The translations under genes and the position numbers were made by a program. The notes under the pieces were generated by a model. It saw only the letters and a program-made list of their open reading frames with translations. It did no database searches and was not told where the DNA came from. Positions 33,757-41,672 of a stretch of DNA of 57,929 nt are shown here, one piece after another. Numbering within the stretch: the stretch's first letter is position 1; each line of letters begins with the position of its first letter. Source of the stretch: Thermoguttaceae bacterium (lineage in GTDB: Bacteria; Planctomycetota; Planctomycetia; Pirellulales; Thermoguttaceae); the NCBI GenBank assembly GCA_017454585.1, contig JAFTCU010000110.1:1-57929 (forward strand), given 5' to 3'.

Positions 33757-35487
33757 TTAAAGTGTTGCCGGGAGCTCCAGAGGTAATTCCTCGGCCGCCG
33801 GTGCGGATGCAGGGGCTGCCTCAGGAAGCGTATCCGGGAGAGCGCTCGGCAGTGAATCGGGAAGTTCCGCAGAAGCGCCATAAGCCGGAGCGGGGGCTGG
33901 AACGGAGGCCGGTGCCGGTACCGGGGCGGGCGCCTGGACTGCGGTGGGCGCTGGAACTGCCGCTGGTACAGAGGCCGTTTGTTGAACCGTTGGCTTGGGA
34001 GAGTGACACCGCAAAAGCAATTGGGAATTCTCGCCCAAAATCGCGTTGAGGTTCTGGACGTCGGTCAGGTTCATCAGGATAGCGCCGCTTGGCACGTTGG
34101 CTCCGATGGCGTTCGGGTCCGTACAGGCCTGGATTTTGACGGTTTCTGTGTTGTCACGTGTGATGAAAGCACAGGAAGGCAAGGCCTCTCCATTTTCCGT
34201 TCCTGTCTTTTTCAGGAATAAGAAATCGCTGTCTTTCTGGACCAAATCACCGCCAATTCCAATCCAGAACCGGCCAGCGAAAAGACCGTTCAGGGTCAGG
34301 ATCATTTCGTGCCGATCCAGATAGATAATAGCGTGGAACGGCCCACGAATGACCTTTAACTGAGTTCCAGCCTGAAGAGGAGCGCCGGGTTGAAGCCCGT
34401 TTACAAGACTGATGAAGGCCTGCGGAACCTGATATTCCGCGGCAATTTTTTCCATGGTGTCGCCTGGCTGAACCGTATAGGCTGGTTCAAGGAAACTGTT
34501 TTGCGAGTAAATGACCTGTGCGGCAGTTTGAACCAAATAATTCACCAGAACGGAGGACTCTTCGGCTGATAAACAGGGATTCCCGTAAAATTTACTCAAT
34601 TCTTGCAAAACTTCGAGCATCTCGCCGTTTTGAATCTTCTCGGCGGCTTTTTTCAGGTACTCACGAATCGCGGCGGTTTCCGCGTCTTCCTGTGGAGGCG
34701 CTTGAATCTGAGTTTGTGGAACCGTCTCAGGGCTTGGTGAAACGATTGGAGCCGGTGTTTCCGCAATAGTCGGAGCAGGGGTGGCTTGTACAGGAGCAGG
34801 GGCCTGGATTTGGGTTTGGGCCGGCGGATTGATCTGAACAGGAACCGTCGGCTGGGTATGTACACGAAGTGGGTTGGAAACGCCGCCCGTGTTTGGAGCC
34901 ACATAAGGGTCTGTAGTGTCAGGCGAAGCGGGTGTCGGGGGGATGGGATTCGTATCAAGAGCTGGCGCGGGTGGAAGGTCCAGATCGGGATCCTCGGGTG
35001 CAGGAAGCGCTGACGTTGTTTCTGCCTCGACCTCGGCATAGGTGCCAATCTGCTTTTGGGGTTGAGCGGGGACGGATTCCGGTGTCGTGTCAAAAGGCGA
35101 GGAGGTTTTCGTTTCATCCAGAGAAGGCAGTTCTGTATCCAGAACAGGCGCTTGTTCAGGTGTGGTGGAAGCCACGACCATCGGATTATCCACTGTGGAA
35201 TCGACCCCTGGTGCCGGTGGAAGCTCATTTATGTCGGGAAGCGAGAATTCATCTTCCTTCGATGATGCGGGCGTAAACGGACCGTCCTGCGCGAATGTGC
35301 GTGACTCGGAATCGTTCAAAGTCGGAGCCGGAAGTGTGTTGTCTTCTGGATTTTTGGAAGTTTGAGCCAGATTTCCCCCCTGATTCACAATTTCCCATGG
35401 AAACTGTGAGGAATTCAGGTAATAGTAAGTACAAACTGTAATTCCGGCAAAAACTAAAGCGACGATGAGGGTACGCAGCATTTCCAT
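33757..35487 (-). CDS. Membrane-anchored Pro-rich LysM protein with a degenerate L,D-transpeptidase (YkuD) domain
   Basis: A 576-aa protein with an N-terminal membrane segment (residues 5-25, RTLIVALVFAGITVCTYYYL), a long Pro/Ala/Gln/Thr-rich linker (about 50-280), a helical part, a LysM domain (YTVQPGDTMEKIAAEYQVPQ, about 333-378), then a YkuD-like fold starting FHAIIYLDRHEMILTLNG. A Pro/Ala-rich tail follows. LysM binds peptidoglycan. YkuD domains make 3-3 crosslinks with a Cys in SHGCIR, but the aligned segment here reads IQACTDPNAIGANVPSGAIL, with the His, Cys and Arg positions replaced. It is therefore probably a wall-binding pseudoenzyme. GGAG lies 9 nt upstream of the first ATG. It heads the pyrE cluster. 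Confidence 0.78.
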   Translation of the reverse strand: MEMLRTLIVALVFAGITVCTYYYLNSSQFPWEIVNQGGNLAQTSKNPEDNTLPAPTLNDSESRTFAQDGPFTPASSKEDEFSLPDINELPPAPGVDSTVDNPMVVASTTPEQAPVLDTELPSLDETKTSSPFDTTPESVPAQPQKQIGTYAEVEAETTSALPAPEDPDLDLPPAPALDTNPIPPTPASPDTTDPYVAPNTGGVSNPLRVHTQPTVPVQINPPAQTQIQAPAPVQATPAPTIAETPAPIVSPSPETVPQTQIQAPPQEDAETAAIREYLKKAAEKIQNGEMLEVLQELSKFYGNPCLSAEESSVLVNYLVQTAAQVIYSQNSFLEPAYTVQPGDTMEKIAAEYQVPQAFISLVNGLQPGAPLQAGTQLKVIRGPFHAIIYLDRHEMILTLNGLFAGRFWIGIGGDLVQKDSDFLFLKKTGTENGEALPSCAFITRDNTETVKIQACTDPNAIGANVPSGAILMNLTDVQNLNAILGENSQLLLRCHSPKPTVQQTASVPAAVPAPTAVQAPAPVPAPASVPAPAPAYGASAELPDSLPSALPDTLPEAAPASAPAAEELPLELPATL

Positions 35488-35701
35488 CTAATTAAACTCC
35501 AACTGGGATTTTAGGGTGCGTCCTTCCTGAAATTCCGCGATGAACCTTCCGGAAAGTTCAGGAAAGGGGCGCATAATCCATTCTGGAGAGGATTTTAGCA
35601 AAATTTTCAGTTCAATACCATAGAGAAAATGGGTTTTTCATTTAGAACGGAAAAATTTTTTGAAAATTTCTTAAATTTTTAATTTTTGTTCTACTTTTTG
35701 A

Positions 35702-35729
35702 TTGACAAAGAGAAAAAACGATACATAAT
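35702..35729 (+). promoter_or_regulatory. Sigma-70-type promoter for the PEP-CTERM gene
   Basis: TTGACA at 35702-35707, a 16-bp spacer, then CATAAT at 35724-35729, in very AT-rich DNA 40 bp before the start codon. The AGGAG ribosome site is at 35757-35761. Confidence 0.65.
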
Positions 35730-35768
35730 TTAAAAATAATTAATATAGTGAATTATAGGAGTTTACCA

Positions 35769-38480
35769 ATGAACCGTCGTTCCTTTTATCGTGGTTGGTT
35801 TTTTGTCGTATTTGTAACGCTTGGCTTGGCGTTTTCGGGAATGACCAGCATGGTCAGTGTACCCGCGCTTGGTGCAGAAAACCTCATTACGGATGGGACG
35901 TTTACGGGCGAGTATAAAACGTCAAGCAATAATATCTACATCATTTGGGGGCCGAGCAGCACTCCTTCAGGTTTTCTCGATACTGCGGAAACGACCTGGG
36001 CTTATGCGACCACTGACCTTTCCGGCAATCCCGCGACTTTTGGCTATTACCTCCGGCCAAATCAAAGTGCCAGCCTTGCAGGATCTACTCCAAGCGTTGG
36101 TAATACTGTGGGGATACAGGTGTTTCAGCAGGCGGGAAAAGGGGAGATTTCGCAAACCGTCAATGGTCTGGAACCGGGCAAACTCTACATCACGTCCTAC
36201 GAATATAACGCACGGAATGGAAATACGGTTTCGATTTCTTCTTCGATTACCGGCGCATCCGAAATTCCGCTTCAAAATCCCACTTCGTTTGGAAATACGG
36301 GCTCCAATCCGTTCCGGAAATATTCCGGCACGTTCACGGCAGACTCCAGTTCGGCCGTACTAAGTATCGTTCATACTTCCAACGAGGCAGCCGACAGAAC
36401 GCTCTTCGTCGGAAACATCTCGCTGACCCTTTCCCCGGCCCAGCCCATTGCGAATCTCGTGCAGGACGGCAGTTTTGAAAGCGGCTCGTACACCTATGCG
36501 GCGGGGCACGGCCAGTACGTCATTTGGGCCACCAGCGCGCCGACTTCCGGGAATTTCGAAAACACGGGGCTTTGGAAGTACGAAAGTTCTTCCGCCGCCG
36601 GTTACTATTTGCGAGCCTCCGCGAGCGAGTTCCATGCCGGCCCGATCCCGGATGGGACGTACGTCGCGGCGATCCAGAGTTTCGCGAATCCGGTGACCGC
36701 GTCTCTTTATCAGGAAATCGCGACGACCCCCGGGAAAACCTACGCCGTTTCGGCCAAATATAACGCGCGGAGAAATGATACCGCGGAGCTGAGCATCACC
36801 GCCGAGGGCGCCACCGCGACGAAAACGTTCCTCGACCGCCAGCTCGTCACGGCCAATACGACCTCGAACTACACTTTCGCGGGGACTTTTACGGCCTCGG
36901 ATGCCGTGACGAAACTCCGGTTTACGAATACGATCAACGGCGGAGGCGACGCGGACCGCACGGTGACGATCGATAAAGTGCAGATGGTCGAAGTCCCCTC
37001 CAAAATCGTGGAGGCCGGCGGAACGCTGGTCCACGCCCTGGACGCGATGACGGCCCAAAACGGCGGATACGGCTCAGGAAACGTTACGACCGTTCCTTAC
37101 ACGTACGACGCGTCGGACACTTTCTCGGGTGCGATTTATGACCGGGTCGGGTATTACGTCGAGCTGGTGGATAAAACGGGTAATTTCTCCTACGCGCATA
37201 TTACCATGGATCCGTTTTCGGCGGACGTCAAAGATTTGGGCCTTCCCACGGGCGCAGCGATTGCCGGAAGTGTGCGTAATTTGACCGTGGAATCAAACGT
37301 CGAGGGCCTTTCCTGTACCGGAAGCTCGGGCGGGCGGATCGAGTTTGGCCGGGGTGACTACCAAACCGGCGCGAACGGCGTTTACGATTACTGGGACACC
37401 GGATTCGCGAACGCGAACGGCTACGGGACTTTCCAGATCCACGACGCCGATACGAAAACGACGATTTTCAGCTTCTGCGGTTGGGGCAGAGCCTCGAGCC
37501 GGGAAGCCGGGATCGGTCTGGGTAATTCCGCCGGCGGCAATAAAGACTGGACGTTCTCGAACAGTCTTGCCAATGGGAACTATGTTGTGGCCAATATTTA
37601 CTCGTACATCCACGAGTCCGACGCGGTCCTGAATCCGACCAGCCCCAGCTTCTTCCAGCGCGGCGCGGACGGAAATGCGGCCGCGACCATTTCAGGAAGC
37701 TGGCAGGCGATCGCGAACGATACGATCGCGTCGATCAAAATTTCCGAAAACGGCACGGACTGGACTGACGCCACGCTCGACGCGGCCAGCAAAACGTTCA
37801 GCTCAGCCGTGACTCTCGGGACCGGCTGGCACGCGTTCCAGATCCAGGCGTTTGACGCAGCTGGAAATCTTGTGACTTCCGCAAGCACCGGCAAAATCGG
37901 CGTCGGCGACGTCCTGGTTGCGGCCGGAAAGACGGACACGCGCGGGGATTCGGTCTGGGCCACGTCAGGAAACGTGGTGACGTTTGACCCTGTGACCGGC
38001 AAAATCGCCCTCACCGGCGGCAATACGCCATGGGCCGAGACGGGTGAGTATTTGACCAAGGCGTACCCCGAAGTTCCCGTGGCGTTTGTGGACGCGACGA
38101 CCAATGACCAGACCCAGGCTTTGGCCCTTCTCCAGTCCACGCTGGATAGTCTGGATGGAGAGACGGCGGTTCTGTGGCTTCAGGACGGCACGGCAGTGAC
38201 GAGCGACCAGCTTCGAGAGAAAATCCAGGGGAATGAGGACGTTTCATGGGTTTTAGGTTCTGCCAGCAATGCGGAGGTTCCCCAAATGGCGGAACTTGCC
38301 GACTCGCTGGAAAACGCAAGCGCGGGTCCTTTGAGTTCCCAGTACGGTACGCTTGGGGCTTTGGGACAGGCGTGGGGTTACGCGGCCCTCACAGGCCCGT
38401 ACCAGGTTCCAGAGCCGTCCACACTCGTGCTTCTGGTTTTCGGTCTGGCCGTTTTCGGTTGGAAACGCGCCTGCTATTGA
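35769..38480 (+). CDS. PEP-CTERM exported protein with duplicated N-terminal domain
   Basis: About 903 aa from the ATG at 35769, chosen because AGGAG lies 7 nt upstream; an earlier in-frame ATG at 35748 has no such site. A signal peptide ends near ALGAEN. Two similar beta-sandwich domains of about 170 residues follow, starting NLITDGTFTGEYKT and NLVQDGSFESGSYT and sharing YYLR, EYNAR/KYNAR and ADRT motifs; they resemble carbohydrate-binding-type modules. The later region is beta-rich and includes FHAFQIQAFDAAGN-like Ig features (WHAFQIQAFDAAGN). The C-terminus VPEPSTLVLLVFGLAVFGWK plus RACY is a PEP-CTERM tail: VPEP, one membrane helix, basic end. Such tails are processed by an exosortase, which is not in this window. 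Confidence 0.85.
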   Translation: MNRRSFYRGWFFVVFVTLGLAFSGMTSMVSVPALGAENLITDGTFTGEYKTSSNNIYIIWGPSSTPSGFLDTAETTWAYATTDLSGNPATFGYYLRPNQSASLAGSTPSVGNTVGIQVFQQAGKGEISQTVNGLEPGKLYITSYEYNARNGNTVSISSSITGASEIPLQNPTSFGNTGSNPFRKYSGTFTADSSSAVLSIVHTSNEAADRTLFVGNISLTLSPAQPIANLVQDGSFESGSYTYAAGHGQYVIWATSAPTSGNFENTGLWKYESSSAAGYYLRASASEFHAGPIPDGTYVAAIQSFANPVTASLYQEIATTPGKTYAVSAKYNARRNDTAELSITAEGATATKTFLDRQLVTANTTSNYTFAGTFTASDAVTKLRFTNTINGGGDADRTVTIDKVQMVEVPSKIVEAGGTLVHALDAMTAQNGGYGSGNVTTVPYTYDASDTFSGAIYDRVGYYVELVDKTGNFSYAHITMDPFSADVKDLGLPTGAAIAGSVRNLTVESNVEGLSCTGSSGGRIEFGRGDYQTGANGVYDYWDTGFANANGYGTFQIHDADTKTTIFSFCGWGRASSREAGIGLGNSAGGNKDWTFSNSLANGNYVVANIYSYIHESDAVLNPTSPSFFQRGADGNAAATISGSWQAIANDTIASIKISENGTDWTDATLDAASKTFSSAVTLGTGWHAFQIQAFDAAGNLVTSASTGKIGVGDVLVAAGKTDTRGDSVWATSGNVVTFDPVTGKIALTGGNTPWAETGEYLTKAYPEVPVAFVDATTNDQTQALALLQSTLDSLDGETAVLWLQDGTAVTSDQLREKIQGNEDVSWVLGSASNAEVPQMAELADSLENASAGPLSSQYGTLGALGQAWGYAALTGPYQVPEPSTLVLLVFGLAVFGWKRACY

Positions 38481-38502
38481 AATCCACCTGATCAACCAAA
38501 CG

Positions 38503-38546
38503 GGCCTCCTTCCGGAACATTTACCGGTCAGGAGGCCTTTTTCTTT
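38503..38546 (+). terminator. Terminator after the PEP-CTERM gene
   Basis: GGCCTCCT (38503-38510) pairs with AGGAGGCC (38530-38537), enclosing a smaller CCGG/CCGG pairing, and is followed by a T-rich run. Confidence 0.88.
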
Positions 38547-38566
38547 TGAGGAAAACCCTGTTTGTT

Positions 38567-40000
38567 CTAAATCAGCGGTATAATCTGGCTCAGGATCATC
38601 GTGACGCAGATCCCCACGAGCCCCATGAGCGCCAGTCCCACGGTCCAGGTTTTCAGGACGTCGGTCTCTCTCAGGCCGCTCATGCTCGCGAAGATGCAGA
38701 ATCCGCTGTCGTTCATCCAGCCGGTCACGCACGACCCGACGCCGATCGCGACGGCAACGTAGCCCGGGTGAAAACCGAGGGCCGCAGAGCTTAGGCTCAG
38801 GGTTGAGAAAATCCCTGCGGTCGTGATCATCGCGGTCGTGCTGGAGCCTTGCGCGGTCTTGATCATCGAGGCGGTCAGAAACGCCAGAAGCAGAACGCCC
38901 AGGCCGGGAAGTGTGCCGTTTCCGGAAACCATCAGTTCCTGAATGCGTTCCCCGACTCCGCAGGCGCGGAGCATCGCACCAAACGCGCCACCTGCCGATG
39001 TGATAAGAATGATATTTCCCGCCGCCTGTAACGCAGTTCCCATTTCCTTTTCCAGTTCACGAAGTGATAGCCGCTGGGTGAGCTGGAGGACCGTGAACGC
39101 GGTTAAGGCCGAAATGATGAGCGCGACCTGAGCGTCACCCGCCAGATAAATGATTTTCTGCCAAAGGGTCTGGGCCGACTCACCGCAAAGGGATTTCGTG
39201 ATCGACGCGCCGGCGATCAGGGCCACAGGGAGCAGGATCGGCAAAATGGCCGCGAAAAAGGATGGGAGTTTCATCGTGGGTTCCGCGCCGATTTCGTCCT
39301 TTAGAGCGTCTGCCGACGAAATGTCTCCCAAAGGTTTTAACGCCTCGCGAATTACTGGGTCTTCGATCAGGATTTCCGGGTTTCTGTGGTCCAGAAATCT
39401 CGCGATCAACAGCGCGAACGGCATCGTGCAGAACCCGACCATTCCGCTCAAGAGCATCATCGTGCCGATTGAAACGCCCATTTCCCGGGCGACCATCAAC
39501 GGGCCGGGCGTCGGCGGGATCAGTGTGTGGGAAAGTGTCGCGCCAAAACCGATAGCGAGCAGGTAAAGCACGTAGTGCTTCTGTGTCATACGGTACACCG
39601 CACGGGCCAGCGGGAGTAAAAGGTAAAAAGTAGCGTCGTAGAAAACCGGAATGGAAAGGACGAACCCGCTTGAGAGAAGGGCCTCCGGCATACGTTTTTG
39701 CCCGAACAGACGCACGATCCCGCGCACGATCCGGTCCGCCGCCCCGCTTCGGGTCATGGCCTGACCGATGAGAGACCCCATTGCGATGAGGATCATAATT
39801 TTGCCGGCCATTTCCCCTAAAGCCGTTCCAACTCGGGAAACCTGCGCGGCCCAGTCTCCCTCAGTCCCCGGAGCGGGTTTGGCGAGAAAACTGACGACGA
39901 GTGCTGCGGCCAACAGAGCGAGGAATGGATTCAGACGGGCGTAAACGATCAGTCCAATGACGAAGAAAAGACCGATAAAGAGAATTAAAAGGGGGTCCAT
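38567..40000 (-). CDS. GntP-family gluconate-type proton symporter
   Basis: A 477-aa inner-membrane protein with about 12-14 hydrophobic segments, opening MDPLLILFIGLFFVIGLIVY. The phrases GKIMILIAMGSLIGQAMTRSGAADRI, FVLSIPVFYDATFYLLLPLA and LSHTLIPPTPGPLMVA (each quoted in part) match the GntP family of gluconate and related sugar-acid permeases. The C-terminal GFHPGYVAVAIGVGSCVTGW and NDSGFCIFASMSGL also fit. The exact acid carried is unknown, as no sugar-acid kinase or dehydratase is adjacent. A terminator at 40038 separates it from the repeat lipoprotein upstream. Confidence 0.88.
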   Translation of the reverse strand: MDPLLILFIGLFFVIGLIVYARLNPFLALLAAALVVSFLAKPAPGTEGDWAAQVSRVGTALGEMAGKIMILIAMGSLIGQAMTRSGAADRIVRGIVRLFGQKRMPEALLSSGFVLSIPVFYDATFYLLLPLARAVYRMTQKHYVLYLLAIGFGATLSHTLIPPTPGPLMVAREMGVSIGTMMLLSGMVGFCTMPFALLIARFLDHRNPEILIEDPVIREALKPLGDISSADALKDEIGAEPTMKLPSFFAAILPILLPVALIAGASITKSLCGESAQTLWQKIIYLAGDAQVALIISALTAFTVLQLTQRLSLRELEKEMGTALQAAGNIILITSAGGAFGAMLRACGVGERIQELMVSGNGTLPGLGVLLLAFLTASMIKTAQGSSTTAMITTAGIFSTLSLSSAALGFHPGYVAVAIGVGSCVTGWMNDSGFCIFASMSGLRETDVLKTWTVGLALMGLVGICVTMILSQIIPLI

Positions 40001-40037
40001 GGTCTTGATTCGGGAAACGGTTGGAAGGACACAAACA

Positions 40038-40067
40038 TAAAAAAAGCCGGAACCCGAAGGACCGGCT
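40038..40067 (-). terminator. Terminator after the Ala/Pro/Glu lipoprotein
   Basis: AGCCGG (40045-40050) pairs with CCGGCT (40062-40067). On the minus strand it is followed by seven T. Confidence 0.82.
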
Positions 40068-40105
40068 AAACAAATCGGTGATTCGTTTTAGTTAGTAATA
40101 CTGGT

Positions 40106-40339
40106 TCACTCAGCAGCCGGAGCAGCTTCTTCAGCGGCCGGGGCAGCTTCTTCAGCAGCCGGAGCAGCTTCTTCAGCAGCCGGGGCAGCTTCTTCAGCAG
40201 CCGGAGCAGCTTCAGCGGTGGCTTCGGCCGGAGCTTCAGCGGCGGGTTCTTCAGCAGCCGGGGCTTCCGGAGCTTTTTTCTCGCAACCAATGAACATAAC
40301 GCAGCTCAGAAGAACAGCGAAAAATCCAAGTTTTTTCAT
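40106..40339 (-). CDS. Small lipoprotein with Ala/Pro/Glu tandem repeats
   Basis: A 77-aa protein from the ATG at 40339, chosen because GGAGG lies 8 nt upstream; the longer frame adds 21 unlikely residues. The signal MKKLGFFAVLLSCVMFIGC ends in a lipobox (FIGC). The mature part is almost only Ala, Pro and Glu, ending in about five copies of the heptapeptide AAPAAEE encoded by a 21-bp tandem repeat. It is likely extended, acidic and membrane-tethered, perhaps a spacer in the periplasm. Copy number probably varies between strains. It has its own terminator and so is monocistronic. Confidence 0.75.
   Translation of the reverse strand: MKKLGFFAVLLSCVMFIGCEKKAPEAPAAEEPAAEAPAEATAEAAPAAEEAAPAAEEAAPAAEEAAPAAEEAAPAAE
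40108..40222. repeat. 21-bp tandem repeat in a lipoprotein gene
   Basis: Units of GCAGCTTCTTCAGCAGCCGG plus one base repeat about five times, differing at one or two positions each. Each unit encodes AAPAAEE on the minus strand. Confidence 0.85.
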
Positions 40340-40626
40340 AGTACTTTCCTCCAAAATGGAATGAATTTTAAAGTGAATGCGGAAACCCGCACGAGTTTTC
40401 AAAACTATTTTGAAATCCCTTACTCTTGTCGCTTCTATTTTACACTATTTTTAATTAAAATCCAGTATCTCCCCCCCAAAAAATAGCGATTTTTTGAAAA
40501 TTTTTTAAATTTTTCATAACCACGCCCCCATTTAGGGGGAAAAAGTGCGAAACAATCCTCTTTTTTAGTCATTATGGAAAAGAAAACAAATGAAAAAGAA
40601 GTTCATGAAAAACAATTCCCCGGTGG
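40340..40626. other. AT-rich divergent intergenic region without a gene
   Basis: The gap between the repeat lipoprotein (-) and the isomerase-like gene (+) contains homopolymer runs (CCCCCCCC, AAAAAA, TTTTTT) and a small CCCCCATTTAGGGGG hairpin near 40527. No coding signal was seen. Confidence 0.5.
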
Positions 40627-40654
40627 TTGGCAAAAATTTCAAAGGTGTTATAAT
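40627..40654 (+). promoter_or_regulatory. Sigma-70-type promoter for the isomerase-like gene
   Basis: TTGGCA at 40627-40632, a 16-bp spacer and a perfect TATAAT at 40649-40654, about 90 bp before the start codon. This leaves a leader of about 80 nt. Confidence 0.7.
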
Positions 40655-40744
40655 ATATAAAAAGGCTCTAAGCCCCATTGTTCAATGTACGGATGGAATC
40701 TTGTGTTTTCATTCAAATTTTAAGTTTATGGAAAGGAACCATTT

Positions 40745-41611
40745 ATGAAAAAGCTCACCCTCCTGTTTGTTTTTGCCCTTTTACTTCTCAGTCTTCCAGT
40801 GAAGGCGGAACGATCTAATGGCATTGGAACGAACGAACAGTTCAAAGGGCCAGTCGGAATGTGTATGTACAGTCTGCGTGAAATTGCAAAGGAAAAAGGC
40901 CTGGATGCGGCCATGCAGTTTGCGGAGGATCAGGGATTCACGATCGTTGAGGCTTCCGATTTCTTCGGACACACCGCGCAGGAGTACAAGGCGCTTCTCG
41001 ACAAACATCACCTCTATGCCGCGTCACTGCCGACGGGTTACGATCAGTTAAAGACGAAGGACTCGCTCGACAAAATTATTTCGGACGCGAAGACGCTCGG
41101 CGCGAAGTACGTCCGAATCGCCTGGATTCCCCACGATCGTAATGTTGGTTTCACGATGAAAAACGCCAAAGAAGCCGTGAAAGTGTTCAACGAAGCGGGC
41201 AAATACCTCGCCGAAAACGGTCTGAGTTACTGCTATCACAATCACGGGTTTGAGTTCGTGAAGTACGAAGGCTGCGCGGATGGTGAGACGCTTTTCGATG
41301 TTTTGGCCCGAGAGACCAACCCGGAATGGGTGAATTTCGAGATGGACATCGTGTGGGTCGTTAATCCCGGTTACGATCCGGTGACCTACATGAAGCGCTA
41401 CCCGACCCGGTGGCGTTTGATGCACGTGAAAGATTTTTCCGGCAAAGACGCAATGGTTTTCGGGGAATCCGGAAGAATTGACTTCCCGTCACTGCTCAAA
41501 ACCGCACAGGAGGTCGGATTCAAGTACTACTTCATCGAACACGATGATCCCCGTAAACTGGACGAAGTAACGCCGAAGAATATCCAGTTCCTCGAAAACG
41601 TGAAGTTCTGA
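40745..41611 (+). CDS. Exported sugar-phosphate isomerase/epimerase-like TIM-barrel protein
   Basis: A 288-aa protein with a Sec signal peptide (KLTLLFVFALLLLSLPVKA, cleavage near residue 21) followed by a xylose-isomerase-like TIM barrel (AP endonuclease 2 family). Metal- and substrate-site phrases include GFTIVEASDFFG, YVRIAWIPHDR, YCYHNHGFEF, NFEMDIVWVV, LMHVKDF and YYFIEHDD, giving the Glu, Asp and His ligands expected of the fold. Such exported members are common in Planctomycetota, and their substrates are mostly unknown. It has its own promoter and ends at a bidirectional terminator shared with fusA. AAGGAA precedes the ATG. Confidence 0.82.
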   Translation: MKKLTLLFVFALLLLSLPVKAERSNGIGTNEQFKGPVGMCMYSLREIAKEKGLDAAMQFAEDQGFTIVEASDFFGHTAQEYKALLDKHHLYAASLPTGYDQLKTKDSLDKIISDAKTLGAKYVRIAWIPHDRNVGFTMKNAKEAVKVFNEAGKYLAENGLSYCYHNHGFEFVKYEGCADGETLFDVLARETNPEWVNFEMDIVWVVNPGYDPVTYMKRYPTRWRLMHVKDFSGKDAMVFGESGRIDFPSLLKTAQEVGFKYYFIEHDDPRKLDEVTPKNIQFLENVKF

Positions 41612-41632
41612 ACGCTGTTCCTCAAGAAAACG

Positions 41633-41668
41633 AAAACCCTCTTTCAGAAACTTTTGAAAGAGGGTTTT
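41633..41668. terminator. Bidirectional terminator between isomerase-like gene and fusA
   Basis: AAAACCCTCTTTCA (41633-41646) pairs with TGAAAGAGGGTTTT (41655-41668), a perfect 14-bp stem flanked by A and T runs that serve both strands. Confidence 0.92.
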
Positions 41669-41672
41669 GTGA

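Noticed and set aside
40066..40290. A Leu/Lys/Arg-Pro repeat frame over the small lipoprotein gene
   Set aside because: It is the shifted-frame reading of the 21-bp tandem repeat. The lipoprotein frame has the signal peptide and GGAGG site.
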